The position numbers and the translations under genes are program-made. A stretch of 64,000 bases of DNA from Streptomyces sp. WZ-12 (GTDB lineage: Bacteria; Actinomycetota; Actinomycetes; Streptomycetales; Streptomycetaceae). The DNA is taken from the NCBI RefSeq assembly GCF_028898845.1, contig NZ_CP118574.1:7551001-7615000 (forward strand), given 5' to 3'. Of this stretch, positions 25,549 to 33,280 are shown one piece after another (the first letter of the stretch is position 1; every line of letters begins with the position of its first letter). The notes beneath the pieces were generated by a model that ran no database searches, was not told the DNA's origin, and worked only from the letters and a program-made list of their open reading frames with translations.

Positions 25549-27189
25549 ATGCCGCTCGTCGCGAACACGCCGGTCGAGAAGATGACCGCGCCCTATCCAC
25601 GGCGCCGCTGGGCGCTGCTCGTGCTGTGCCTCAGCCTGTTGATCGTGGTCATGGCCAACACGTCCCTGATAGTCGCGGCGCCGGACATGACCCGGGACCT
25701 GGGGCTCAGCAGCAGCGACCTCCAGTGGGTCATCGACGGCTACACCGTCCCGTATGCCGCGTTGATGCTGGTTCTGGGCGCGATCGGCGACAAGTACAGC
25801 CGGCGCGGGGCGTTGCTCGCGGGGCTCGTGATCTTCGCCAGCGGCGCGGTGTTGGGCAGCCTGGTGCACCAGACCGAACTGGTCATCACCGCCCGCGCCG
25901 TCATGGGCGTCGGCGCCGCCGTGGTCATGCCCGCCACCCTCTCCCTCTTGGTCGCGATCTTCCCGAAGGGTGAACGGGCCGGCGCCATCACGGCCTGGAC
26001 CGCCACCTCAGGGCTGGCCATCGCGATCGGCCCCCTGGTTGCCGGATGGCTGCTCGGGGAGCACTCCTGGGGCTCCACCTTCCTGATCAACGTCCCGGTT
26101 GCCGTCGTCGCCCTCGTTGGCGCGCTGGTCCTCGTGCCGCCGTCCAAGGCGGCGAACATGGGACGGATCGACTACGTGGGAGGGCTGCTCTCCATCGTCT
26201 CCATCGGGTGCCTCATCTACGCGACCATCGAGGGGCCGCACTTCGGATGGGGCGCCGCGCCGATCACCGCGGCCGCGCTCGCCGGCGCGGGCCTGATCGC
26301 GTTCGTCGCGTGGGAACTCAGGCACCCACATCCCATGTTGGACGTCCGGAAGTTCCGGCAGCGGGAGTTCGCCGGCTCGATGATCGCGGTGCTGCTCTTC
26401 TTCTTCGGCACGTTCGGCGCGCTCTACTACGCCACCCAGCACCTCCAATTCGTCCTCGGATACGGCCCGTTGGCCACCGGTGTGCGGCTGCTGCCGCTGG
26501 CCGGCGCCGTCTTCCTCGGCGCCGCGGTGACCGGCCGACTGACCCCACGACTCGGCGTGAAGGCCATGGTCGTGACCGGCATGGCGATCGGCACCGCCGG
26601 GGTGCTCCTGCTCACGCTCGTCGACAAGGGCTCCACGTACGCCGACTTCCTGGCCCCGATGATGCTCCTCGGCTTCGCCATCGGCCTGAGCGTCTCCCCG
26701 GCCACCGACACCATCATGGGCTCGTTCCCGGAGGCCCAACTGGGCGTCGGCGGCGGCGCCAACGACACGGCGCTGGAACTCGGAGGCTCCCTCGGCATCG
26801 CCGTCCTCGGCTCGCTGCTCGGCACGGCATACCGGGAGGAACTGACCGATCTGGTTGGCCGGCACCTCCCGCCGGCGGCCCTGGGGGCTGCCAAGGACTC
26901 GGTGGGCGGTGGCCTGGCCGTGGCCGAACGCCTCGCACACGACCCGGCCGTCGGGCCGGAGCGCGCGGCGCCGCTGGTGAGCGCGGTCCACGAGGCGTTC
27001 GCCCGGGCCGTCGCCCACACCAGCCTCATCGGCGGCGCCATCATGGCCGCCGGTGTGCTGCTCGTCCTCATCGTGCTGCCGGCCGGCGCGCGGCACGACA
27101 CCGGTCCGACGGGGAACCCGCGGCGGCGGGGAAGGCCCACGCCGAGGCCCACTGAGGCGAGGGCCAGGCATGGGCACGAGCGCCCGTAG
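25549..27189 (+). CDS. MFS efflux transporter, DHA2-type
   Basis: A 546-residue inner-membrane drug:proton antiporter with 14 predicted spans. Family motifs include LQWVIDGYTVPYAALMLVLGAIGDKYSRR (motif A region), ITARAVMGVGAAVVMPATLSLL (motif B with Arg in helix 4) and ITAWTATSGLAIAIGPLVAGWLL (motif C, antiporter). AGGAG lies 7 bases before ATG 25549. The C-terminal 35 residues are a polar Arg/Pro tail. Divergence from a TetR gene and the paired palindromes suggest ligand-induced efflux. The exported compound cannot be told. Confidence 0.92.
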   Translation: MPLVANTPVEKMTAPYPRRRWALLVLCLSLLIVVMANTSLIVAAPDMTRDLGLSSSDLQWVIDGYTVPYAALMLVLGAIGDKYSRRGALLAGLVIFASGAVLGSLVHQTELVITARAVMGVGAAVVMPATLSLLVAIFPKGERAGAITAWTATSGLAIAIGPLVAGWLLGEHSWGSTFLINVPVAVVALVGALVLVPPSKAANMGRIDYVGGLLSIVSIGCLIYATIEGPHFGWGAAPITAAALAGAGLIAFVAWELRHPHPMLDVRKFRQREFAGSMIAVLLFFFGTFGALYYATQHLQFVLGYGPLATGVRLLPLAGAVFLGAAVTGRLTPRLGVKAMVVTGMAIGTAGVLLLTLVDKGSTYADFLAPMMLLGFAIGLSVSPATDTIMGSFPEAQLGVGGGANDTALELGGSLGIAVLGSLLGTAYREELTDLVGRHLPPAALGAAKDSVGGGLAVAERLAHDPAVGPERAAPLVSAVHEAFARAVAHTSLIGGAIMAAGVLLVLIVLPAGARHDTGPTGNPRRRGRPTPRPTEARARHGHERP

Positions 27190-27194
27190 GGCGG

Positions 27195-27294
27195 GGTGCC
27201 GCCCCACGGGCAACGGTGCCGCCCCACGGGCAACGGTGCCGCCCCACGGGCAACGGTGCCGCCCCACGGGCAACGGTGCCGCCCGTTGGGCGAC
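27195..27294 (+). repeat. Tandem 20-bp repeat, four exact copies plus one degenerate
   Basis: The unit GGTGCCGCCCCACGGGCAAC repeats exactly at 27195, 27215, 27235 and 27255, then a diverged copy at 27275-27294. Each unit holds TGCC...GGCA arms, so the transcript could fold into serial small hairpins. It lies 6 bases after the MFS stop and before the SRPBCC gene on the same strand. Confidence 0.9.
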
Positions 27295-27361
27295 GGTGCG
27301 GACCGACGTCCCACGGGCGACGCGCCGGAGGCTCCCGCCCGCGACGTCCTACGCTTGCCGC

Positions 27362-27934
27362 ATGTACGTGACAGAGGTGTCCCGCTACATCGATGCCCCG
27401 CCCGCCGCCGTCTACCAAGCCCTGCTCGACCCGCAGGCCGTCGCCAAGTGGCGGGCCCCGAACGGCATGAGCTGCCGGGTGCACGCCTTCGACGTCCGTA
27501 TCGGCGGCGCCTTCCGCATCTCGCTCACCTACGAGGACGAGCTCGCCTATGGGGATGGACTCATCCACGAAGGCGGGCTCAGCTACGAGGACGAGCTCAC
27601 CCACGAGGACGGGGTCGCCTGCGACGAGGGGGTCGCCTACGACGAGGGGCGGGGCAACGCCGGGAAGTCGACGGCACGCACCGACACCTACCACGGGCGG
27701 TTCGTGGCGCTGGTGCCCTACGAGAAGGTCGTCGAGGTGCTCCAATTCGCCACGGACGACGCGCGGTTCGCCGGCACCATGACGATCACCACCACCCTGG
27801 TGCCCACGGGTGACGGCACCACCGTGGTGCTCGTCCACGAGGGAGTGCCCGACGCCGTCCCCCGGGCGGACAACGAAGCGGGCACGCGCATGACCCTGAC
27901 CAACCTCGCCCGCTGGGTCGAAGGCGGCGGCTGA
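27362..27934 (+). CDS. SRPBCC/AHSA1-type protein with acidic repeat insertion
   Basis: A 190-residue START-like domain protein. The N-terminus YVTEVSRYIDAPPAAVYQALLDP and the later TDTYHGRFVALVPYEKVVEVLQF, TMTITTTLVPTGDGTTVVLVHEG and GTRMTLTNLARWVEGG are those of the AHSA1/SRPBCC family. Between GGAFRISLTYED and the TARTDTYHG strand lies an insertion of about 45 residues rich in Glu, Asp and Gly, with repeats of the type YEDEL, HEGG, HEDG, DEG. Normal members have about 10 residues here, so the loop seems to have grown by codon-repeat expansion. ATG 27362 follows the tandem repeats. Ligand unknown. Confidence 0.8.
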   Translation: MYVTEVSRYIDAPPAAVYQALLDPQAVAKWRAPNGMSCRVHAFDVRIGGAFRISLTYEDELAYGDGLIHEGGLSYEDELTHEDGVACDEGVAYDEGRGNAGKSTARTDTYHGRFVALVPYEKVVEVLQFATDDARFAGTMTITTTLVPTGDGTTVVLVHEGVPDAVPRADNEAGTRMTLTNLARWVEGGG

Positions 27935-28025
27935 ACGACCGCCGAGCAACCGGAGGGCCACGCTCCGCCGGAGCCTGCGCGAAATACCCCGGAACCCGTC
28001 CCGCCAAGCCGGGTAACCTGGGCAA

Positions 28026-28850
28026 ATGCTGACCGAAGTCACAGCGACCCGCTACGTCACGCCATTGCGTGAGGGCGGGTCGCTTCCCGGGATCGTCGAG
28101 GGGGACGATTGCGGGACGTACATCATGAAGTTCATCGGCGCCGGGCAGGGCCGCAAGACGCTGGTCGCGGAGGTCATCTGCGGGGAGTTGGGGCGTCGGC
28201 TGGGGCTGCGGGTGCCCGATCTGGTGGGGATGCAGCTCGATCCGGTCATCGGACTGAGCGAGCCGGACCAGGAGGTCCAGGCGCTGCTGAAGGCCAGCGG
28301 GGGGCTGAATCTGGGGATGGACTACCTCCCCGGTTCGCTGGGGTTCGACCCGCTCGCCTTCGAGGTGAGCGCGCGCGAGGCCGGCCGGGTGGTGTGGTTC
28401 GACGCGCTGATCAACAACGTGGACCGGTCCTGGCGCAATCCCAACCTGCTGGTGTGGCACGGCCAGTTGTGGCTGATCGACCACGGCGCGGCGATGATCT
28501 GGCACCACAACTGGCCGACCGCCGAGAAGGCTTCGGCCCGGCCGTACGACGCCTCCGATCACGCGCTGGCGACGTTCGGGCCCGATGTGGCCGCCGCGGC
28601 CGAGGAGTTCGCGCCGCGGATCACCCAGGAGCTGCTCGACGAGATCGCCGCGGACGTGCCCGACGAGTGGCTGGCCGGCGAGCCCGGCTTCGACTCGCCG
28701 GACGAGCTGCGCGCGGCGTATGTGCGCACGCTGTTGGCCCGGGCGCGGACCATCAGCGACCACATCACCATCGGGCAGCCGACGAAGGACAAGCCGTCGC
28801 AGGCCCCGGAGTGGCTGGCGGGCAAGTTGCCGCGGAGGGCCGTGACGTGA
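28026..28850 (+). CDS. HipA family kinase-like protein
   Basis: A 274-residue protein of the HipA-like kinase group, shorter than HipA of E. coli (about 440). It has an N-terminal glycine-containing strand region (LREGGSLPGIVEGDDCGTYIMKFIGAGQG) with the likely ATP-binding Lys in YIMKF. The catalytic-loop-like VVWFDALINNVDRSWRNPNLL carries Asp and Asn, and LWLIDHGAAMIWHH holds the metal-binding Asp. The HipA N-terminal subdomain is absent. Its last bases overlap the next gene as GTGA, so the two are translationally coupled. Paired HipA-like/DUF3037 genes recur in bacteria; their job is not established. Confidence 0.8.
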   Translation: MLTEVTATRYVTPLREGGSLPGIVEGDDCGTYIMKFIGAGQGRKTLVAEVICGELGRRLGLRVPDLVGMQLDPVIGLSEPDQEVQALLKASGGLNLGMDYLPGSLGFDPLAFEVSAREAGRVVWFDALINNVDRSWRNPNLLVWHGQLWLIDHGAAMIWHHNWPTAEKASARPYDASDHALATFGPDVAAAAEEFAPRITQELLDEIAADVPDEWLAGEPGFDSPDELRAAYVRTLLARARTISDHITIGQPTKDKPSQAPEWLAGKLPRRAVT

Positions 28851-29242
28851 GCGGACTGCACAATGGGCGCGACGTCTTCGAGTACGCGCTGCTGAAGGTC
28901 GTCCCGCGGGTCGAGCGCGGGGAGATGATCAACGCCGGGGTGGTGGTGTACTGCCGCGCGCGGCGGTTCGTCGAGGCGCGTACGCACCTGGACGAGGCCC
29001 GGCTGCTGGCGCTGGACCCCACCGTGGACGTGGCCGGCGTACGGGCCGCGCTGTGCGCCGTCGAAGGCGTCTGCGCGGGCGGCGCGCGGGCCGGCCAGGC
29101 CGCCGACGATGACCCGGGGCAGCGCTTCCGCTGGCTGATCGCGCCGCGCAGCACGATCGTCCAGCCGGGGCCGGTGCACACCGGGTTGACCGTCGATCCG
29201 ACCGTGGAGGCGGAGCGGTTGTTGGAGCTGCTGGTGCGGTGA
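28847..29242 (+). CDS. DUF3037 domain protein, partner of the HipA-like kinase
   Basis: A 131-residue small soluble protein of the DUF3037 type (FEYALLKVVPRVERGEMINAGVVVYCRARRFVEAR near the start, then RFRWLIAPRSTIVQPGPVHTGLT). It reads GTG 28847, whose bases overlap the stop of the HipA-like gene by 4, so it is translated by coupling and in matching amount. No HTH or catalytic motif is evident. The arrangement resembles a toxin-antitoxin or kinase-regulator pair, which is inference. A hairpin terminator follows. Confidence 0.82.
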   Translation: MSGLHNGRDVFEYALLKVVPRVERGEMINAGVVVYCRARRFVEARTHLDEARLLALDPTVDVAGVRAALCAVEGVCAGGARAGQAADDDPGQRFRWLIAPRSTIVQPGPVHTGLTVDPTVEAERLLELLVR

Positions 29243-29274
29243 CGGCGCGATGACAGTGCCTCGGGCGTGAGGAG

Positions 29275-29308
29275 CGGGGCGGGTTTCCTTCAACGGAGGC
29301 CCGCCCCG
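29275..29308 (+). terminator. Terminator of the HipA-like/DUF3037 operon
   Basis: Perfect arms CGGGGCGGG (29275-29283) and CCCGCCCCG (29300-29308) with a 16-base loop, 33 bases after the DUF3037 stop. Confidence 0.65.
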
Positions 29309-29344
29309 TTCGTCGTGTGTGGGTGGGCGTGCGGTGGTGGGGCG

Positions 29345-29405
29345 TTGACAGGGGGTGGCCGGGCTTCTAGCGTCAGCCCTGCTGAGGCTACTAAGCGGTT
29401 GCTCA
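29345..29405 (+). promoter_or_regulatory. Promoter and putative operator of the SDR operon
   Basis: TTGACA (29345-29350), a 17-base spacer and TAGCGT (29368-29373) form a strong vegetative promoter about 100 bases before the first SDR gene. A dyad TAAGC-N4-GCTCA (29392-29405) lies just downstream, where a TetR-type repressor would block it. Confidence 0.55.
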
Positions 29406-29472
29406 CTTGTAGCGGGGCGGCCGCCGGTCGAGGTGTTCGAGGTTTCGACGAACGAGGGTGAGGAGAACCCGC

Positions 29473-30234
29473 ATGTCCACCACCGAGCAGCGCGTCGCCA
29501 TCGTGACGGGCGCGGCCCGCGGCATCGGCGCGGCCACCGCCGTCCGCCTGGCCGCCGAGGGTCGCGCCGTCGCCGTACTCGACCTCGACGAGTCGGCCTG
29601 CAAGGACACCGTCGGGAAGATCATCGCGGCCGGCGGCCGGGCCGTCGCGATCGGCTGCGACGTCTCGGACAGTGACCAGGTGGCGGCCGCGGTCGACCGG
29701 GTCGCCTCGGAGCTCGGCGCGCCGACCATCCTGGTCAACAACGCGGGCGTGCTCCGCGACAACCTGCTGTTCAAGATGAGCGACACCGACTGGGACACCG
29801 TCATGAACGTGCACCTGCGCGGTGCGTTCCTGATGTCGCGGGCCTGTCAGAAGCACATGGTGGACGCCAAGTTCGGCCGGATCGTCAACCTCTCCTCCAG
29901 CTCGGCGCTCGGCAACCGCGGTCAGGTCAACTACTCGGCTGCCAAGGCCGGTTTGCAGGGCTTCACCAAGACCCTCGCCATCGAGCTCGGCAAGTTCGGC
30001 GTCACCGCCAACGCCGTCGCCCCCGGCTTCATCGCCACCGACATGACCGCCGCCACCGCCGCCCGCGTCGGCATGGACTTCGAGGACTTCAAGACCGCGG
30101 CCGCCACCCAGATCCCGGTACACCGCGTCGGCGACCCCGACGACATCGCCAACGCCATCGCCTTCTTCACCGGCGAGGCGGCCGGGTTCGTCTCCGGCCA
30201 GGTCCTGTACGTCGCCGGCGGCCCGCTCTGCTGA
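29473..30234 (+). CDS. FabG-like 3-oxoacyl-ACP reductase (SDR family)
   Basis: A 253-residue classical short-chain dehydrogenase. The cofactor motif is VTGAARGIGAATA (TGxxxGxG), followed by LVNNAGV and the catalytic Ser-Tyr-Lys in NLSSSSALGNRGQVNYSAAKAG. The acidic residue after strand 2 (VLDLDES) hints at NAD rather than NADP, though FabG-type enzymes vary. ATG 29473 has AGGAGAA upstream. It forms an operon with a second SDR gene 43 bases downstream. The pair may act in fatty acid or hydroxyacyl metabolism rather than as the housekeeping FabG. Confidence 0.88.
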   Translation: MSTTEQRVAIVTGAARGIGAATAVRLAAEGRAVAVLDLDESACKDTVGKIIAAGGRAVAIGCDVSDSDQVAAAVDRVASELGAPTILVNNAGVLRDNLLFKMSDTDWDTVMNVHLRGAFLMSRACQKHMVDAKFGRIVNLSSSSALGNRGQVNYSAAKAGLQGFTKTLAIELGKFGVTANAVAPGFIATDMTAATAARVGMDFEDFKTAAATQIPVHRVGDPDDIANAIAFFTGEAAGFVSGQVLYVAGGPLC

Positions 30235-30277
30235 CCTCCGGACCGACCGCAGGACCACAGGAGCAGGAGAACAGGAC

Positions 30278-31048
30278 ATGACAGAGCAGGACAGCGCTCT
30301 CCCGGCGCCCTCCGGCAAGGTCGCACTGATCACCGGGGCCAGCCGCGGCATCGGCTACGGCATCGCCGAGGCTCTCGTCGCCCGCGGCGACCGGGTGGTC
30401 ATCACCGGGCGCAACGAGGACGCCCTCAAGGAGGCCGCCGGGACGCTGGGCGCCGACCGGGTGCTCGCCGTCGCCGGCAAGGCGCACGACGAGGCGCACC
30501 AGGCCGCCGCCGTCGAGCGGACCATGGAGACCTTCGGCCGGGTCGACTACCTGGTCAACAACGCCGGTACCAACCCGGTGTTCGGCCCGATAGCCGACCT
30601 CGACCTCGGCGTGGCGCGCAAGGTCTTCGAGACCAACGTCGTCTCGGCGCTCGGCTTCGCCCAACGCACCTGGCACGCCTGGCAGAAGGACAACGGCGGC
30701 GCGATCATCAACATCGCCTCGATCGCCGGCGTCGCGCCCTCACCGTTCATCGGCGCCTACGGGATCAGTAAGGCGGCGATGGTGAATCTGACGCTCCAAC
30801 TGGCGCACGAGTTCGCGCCGGCGGTACGGGTCAACTCCATTGCCCCCGCGGTGATCAAGACCAAGTTCGCCGCCGCGCTCTACGAGGACCGTGAGGAGGA
30901 GGCGGCCGCCGCCTACCCGATGGGGCGGCTGGGCGTTCCGGAGGACATCGGCGGGGCCGCGGCCTTCCTGCTGTCCGACGCGGCCGGTTGGGTCACCGGG
31001 CAGAACCTCGTCGTGGACGGCGGACTGTTCCTGAAGGCCGGGGTGTGA
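30278..31048 (+). CDS. SDR family oxidoreductase
   Basis: A 256-residue short-chain dehydrogenase. It has the TGxxxGxG motif in ITGASRGIGYGIAEAL, LVNNAGTNP, and the catalytic Ser-Tyr-Lys in NIASIAGVAPSPFIGAYGISKAA; the C-terminus DAAGWVTGQNLVVDGGLF is typical. The Arg after strand 2 (VITGRNED) suggests NADP. GGAGCAGGAG precedes ATG 30278. It is the second gene of the operon with the FabG-like enzyme, so both may work on the same carbonyl substrates. Confidence 0.9.
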   Translation: MTEQDSALPAPSGKVALITGASRGIGYGIAEALVARGDRVVITGRNEDALKEAAGTLGADRVLAVAGKAHDEAHQAAAVERTMETFGRVDYLVNNAGTNPVFGPIADLDLGVARKVFETNVVSALGFAQRTWHAWQKDNGGAIINIASIAGVAPSPFIGAYGISKAAMVNLTLQLAHEFAPAVRVNSIAPAVIKTKFAAALYEDREEEAAAAYPMGRLGVPEDIGGAAAFLLSDAAGWVTGQNLVVDGGLFLKAGV

Positions 31049-31125
31049 CGACCCGGGGCCGTCGGTCCGGGCGGCCCCGAAGAGGTGTGGCTCCGCCGCG
31101 TGCGTTCCAAGAGGCGGGGTGCTTG

Positions 31126-31152
31126 GTGCCGGTCCCCTTGGGGGACCGGCAC
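31126..31152 (+). terminator. Strong hairpin terminator after the SDR operon
   Basis: Perfect 12-bp arms GTGCCGGTCCCC (31126-31137) and GGGGACCGGCAC (31141-31152) with a 3-base loop, between the SDR operon and ung. Confidence 0.75.
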
Positions 31153-31341
31153 TCTTGGCTCGGCAACCGCGCGCTCCGGCGGAGTCGGCTCCGGTGCCCG
31201 GGGCGGCCCGGTTGGACACCGTGTGAGGGCGCGGGGGATGCTGCCGTGCACGGCCCCGGCGGGCGGCCCGCGGCGGGAACTGTCAGTGGTCGCCGGTAGG
31301 TTCGTGTGACGAGAACGGAACGCACACCGGAGGTTGTTGAC

Positions 31342-32022
31342 GTGGTCACCGACATGCTGCCCGAGTCCTGGCGCGGGGTCCTGGGCGAGGAGTTGGCGAA
31401 GCCCTACTTCAAGGAGCTGATCGACTTCGTCGAGCAGGAGCGGGCAGCCGGGCCGGTCTACCCGCCCCGCGAGCAGGTCTTCGCGGCGCTGGAGGCCACG
31501 CCCTACGACCAGGTCAAGGTCCTCGTCCTCGGCCAGGACCCGTACCACGGCCCCGGCCAGGGCCACGGCCTGTGCTTCTCCGTGCAGCCCGGCGTCAAGA
31601 CCCCGCCGTCGCTGCGGAACATCTACAAGGAGATGAAGGAGGAGCTCGGCCACCCGGTGCCGGACAACGGCTATCTGATGCCCTGGGCGCAGCAGGGCGT
31701 CCTGTTGCTGAACGCCGTGCTCACCGTCCGCGGCGGCGAGGCCAACTCGCACAAGGGCAAGGGCTGGGAGAAGGTCACCGACGCGGTGATCCGCGCCGTC
31801 GCCGAACGGCCGGACCCGGCCGTTTTCGTCCTGTGGGGCAACTACGCCAAGAAGAAGCTGCCGCTGATCGACGAGCAGCGGCACGCGGTGGTTCAGGGCG
31901 CGCACCCGTCCCCGCTGTCGGCGAAGAAGTTCTTCGGCTCCCACCCCTTCACCCAGATCAACGAGGCGATCGCCGCCCAGGGCCACACCCCGATCGACTG
32001 GCGCATCCCCGACCTGGGCTGA
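31342..32022 (+). CDS. ung: Uracil-DNA glycosylase, family 1
   Basis: A 226-residue DNA repair enzyme that removes uracil from DNA. Motif A is LGQDPYHGPGQGHGLCFS with the catalytic Asp66; motif B is GAHPSPLSAKKFFGSHPF with the conserved His. MPWAQQGVLLLNAVLTV and VFVLWGNYAKKK are further family signatures. Length matches the family. The GTG at 31342 is preferred to the upstream GTG at 31306 because GGAGG (31329-31333) is spaced 8 bases from it. It is followed by an unrelated small gene on the same strand. Confidence 0.95.
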   Translation: MVTDMLPESWRGVLGEELAKPYFKELIDFVEQERAAGPVYPPREQVFAALEATPYDQVKVLVLGQDPYHGPGQGHGLCFSVQPGVKTPPSLRNIYKEMKEELGHPVPDNGYLMPWAQQGVLLLNAVLTVRGGEANSHKGKGWEKVTDAVIRAVAERPDPAVFVLWGNYAKKKLPLIDEQRHAVVQGAHPSPLSAKKFFGSHPFTQINEAIAAQGHTPIDWRIPDLG

Positions 32023-32186
32023 CCCCGGCCCCCGGCCCCCGGCTCCCGGCGCGTCGCGCACACCGCGCGCGGCCCCCGCCCGGCGGTTAGGGTCTGTCCG
32101 ATGGGCCCCGGCCCCGGCCCTGACCCATCGGACGGACCCCAGCGTCGGGGGAGCCAGCGGCGGCGAGCGAGGACGGGGAGTGCGCG

Positions 32187-32717
32187 GTGGTGGAGCAGCG
32201 GCGGTCGGCGGAGCGCGAGGACGGTGTGCTGACCCGGATCGGCCAGGCGATCATGCTGCATCGCGCCGGCGACCGGGAAGAGGCCCGCAACCGCCTCGCC
32301 GCCCTGTGGCAGGAGATCGGGCCGCTCGGCGACGCCTTCCACCGCTGCGCCCTCGCGCACTACATGGCCGACACCCAGGACGATCCCCGGGACGAGTTGG
32401 ACTGGGACCTGCGCGCCCTGGCGGCGGCGGAGGGCTTCGTCACCGAGCGCCCCGCGCGGGCCCGTCCCAGCGGCGCCGCCGAGGGGCCGGGCCCCCGTCA
32501 ACCGCTCGCCGCGCTACGGGCGTTCTTCCCCGCCCTCCACCTCAACCTCGCCGCCGACTACGCCGGACTCGACCGCCCGGCCGACGCCCGCGCCCAGCTC
32601 CGCCGGGCCCGCACCTCGGTCCGCGCCCTCGCCGAAGGCGAGTACCGCCGGCGCCTCACCGAGGCGATCGACCGCCTGGAACTCCGCATCGAGGGCGCGG
32701 CGGGCCCGTTCCGTTAG
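32187..32717 (+). CDS. Hypothetical helical-repeat (TPR-like) protein
   Basis: A 176-residue soluble protein with repeated Ala/Arg-rich helices, for example LTRIGQAIMLHRAGDREEARNRLAALWQEIG and HLNLAADYAGLDRPADARAQLRRARTSV, which look like degenerate tetratricopeptide repeats. No enzyme motif. It reads GTG 32187 after a GGGGAG site at 6 bases. I recall similar small TPR-like proteins in streptomycetes but no assigned function. No operon partner other than ung, 164 bases upstream. Confidence 0.7.
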   Translation: MVEQRRSAEREDGVLTRIGQAIMLHRAGDREEARNRLAALWQEIGPLGDAFHRCALAHYMADTQDDPRDELDWDLRALAAAEGFVTERPARARPSGAAEGPGPRQPLAALRAFFPALHLNLAADYAGLDRPADARAQLRRARTSVRALAEGEYRRRLTEAIDRLELRIEGAAGPFR

Positions 32718-32829
32718 GCAGCGGCGGGACGTTCCCAGAGGGGCGGCCCGCCCCTCCTCAGCCGCCCAACATCCTCTCCAGCTCCGCGCAGGAGGCGCGC
32801 AGCGCCTCGCGGGTGGGGTCCGGCGGCAT

Positions 32830-33202
32830 GGAACTGCCCCGCGACGCAGGAGAAGAGCACCACGGCCGGGTCGCCCTGCTCGGCGACGCGGTGCACCCGA
32901 TGCCCCCCAACCTCGGGCAGGGCGGCTGCCAGCCGTCGAGGACGCCGTCGTCCTCGCCCATGAGGCCGCCCCGGACGCCCCGTTGGCGACCGCGCCGGCC
33001 GCCTCACACCTGGCAGCGGCTGCCCCGCACCATGGAGGTGGTCCGCCGGTCGGGACGGATCGGCCGGCTCACCACCTGGCGCTCCCGGCCCGCCTGCGCG
33101 CTGCGCGCCGCCCTGATCGCGGCCACCGCCCGCCTGGCAGCGGACCTCGCGCTGCGCGGCCCGGACGGCATCGCCGACCGGCGGCCGCCGACCGCCCCGT
33201 AA
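32830..33202 (+). pseudogene. Relic of a FAD-dependent aromatic monooxygenase (C-terminal part)
   Basis: The second FAD motif of flavin monooxygenases, GRVALLGDAVHPMPPN followed by LGQGGC, is intact at about 32863-32928. Just after it the reading frame shifts: the expected continuation (QAVEDAVVLAHEAAPDAP) is in another frame, then the first frame resumes with VVRRSGRIGRLTTWRS, also typical of the family. No N-terminal domain or start is present. This is a truncated, twice-frameshifted remnant, not a working gene. Confidence 0.75.
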
Positions 33203-33280
33203 GCTGCCAGGACGGGCTTCCCGTTACCCGCCACGGCGGACCCGGGCGCCCGGACCCCGGAACCGCAAGGGAGAAGTTGA

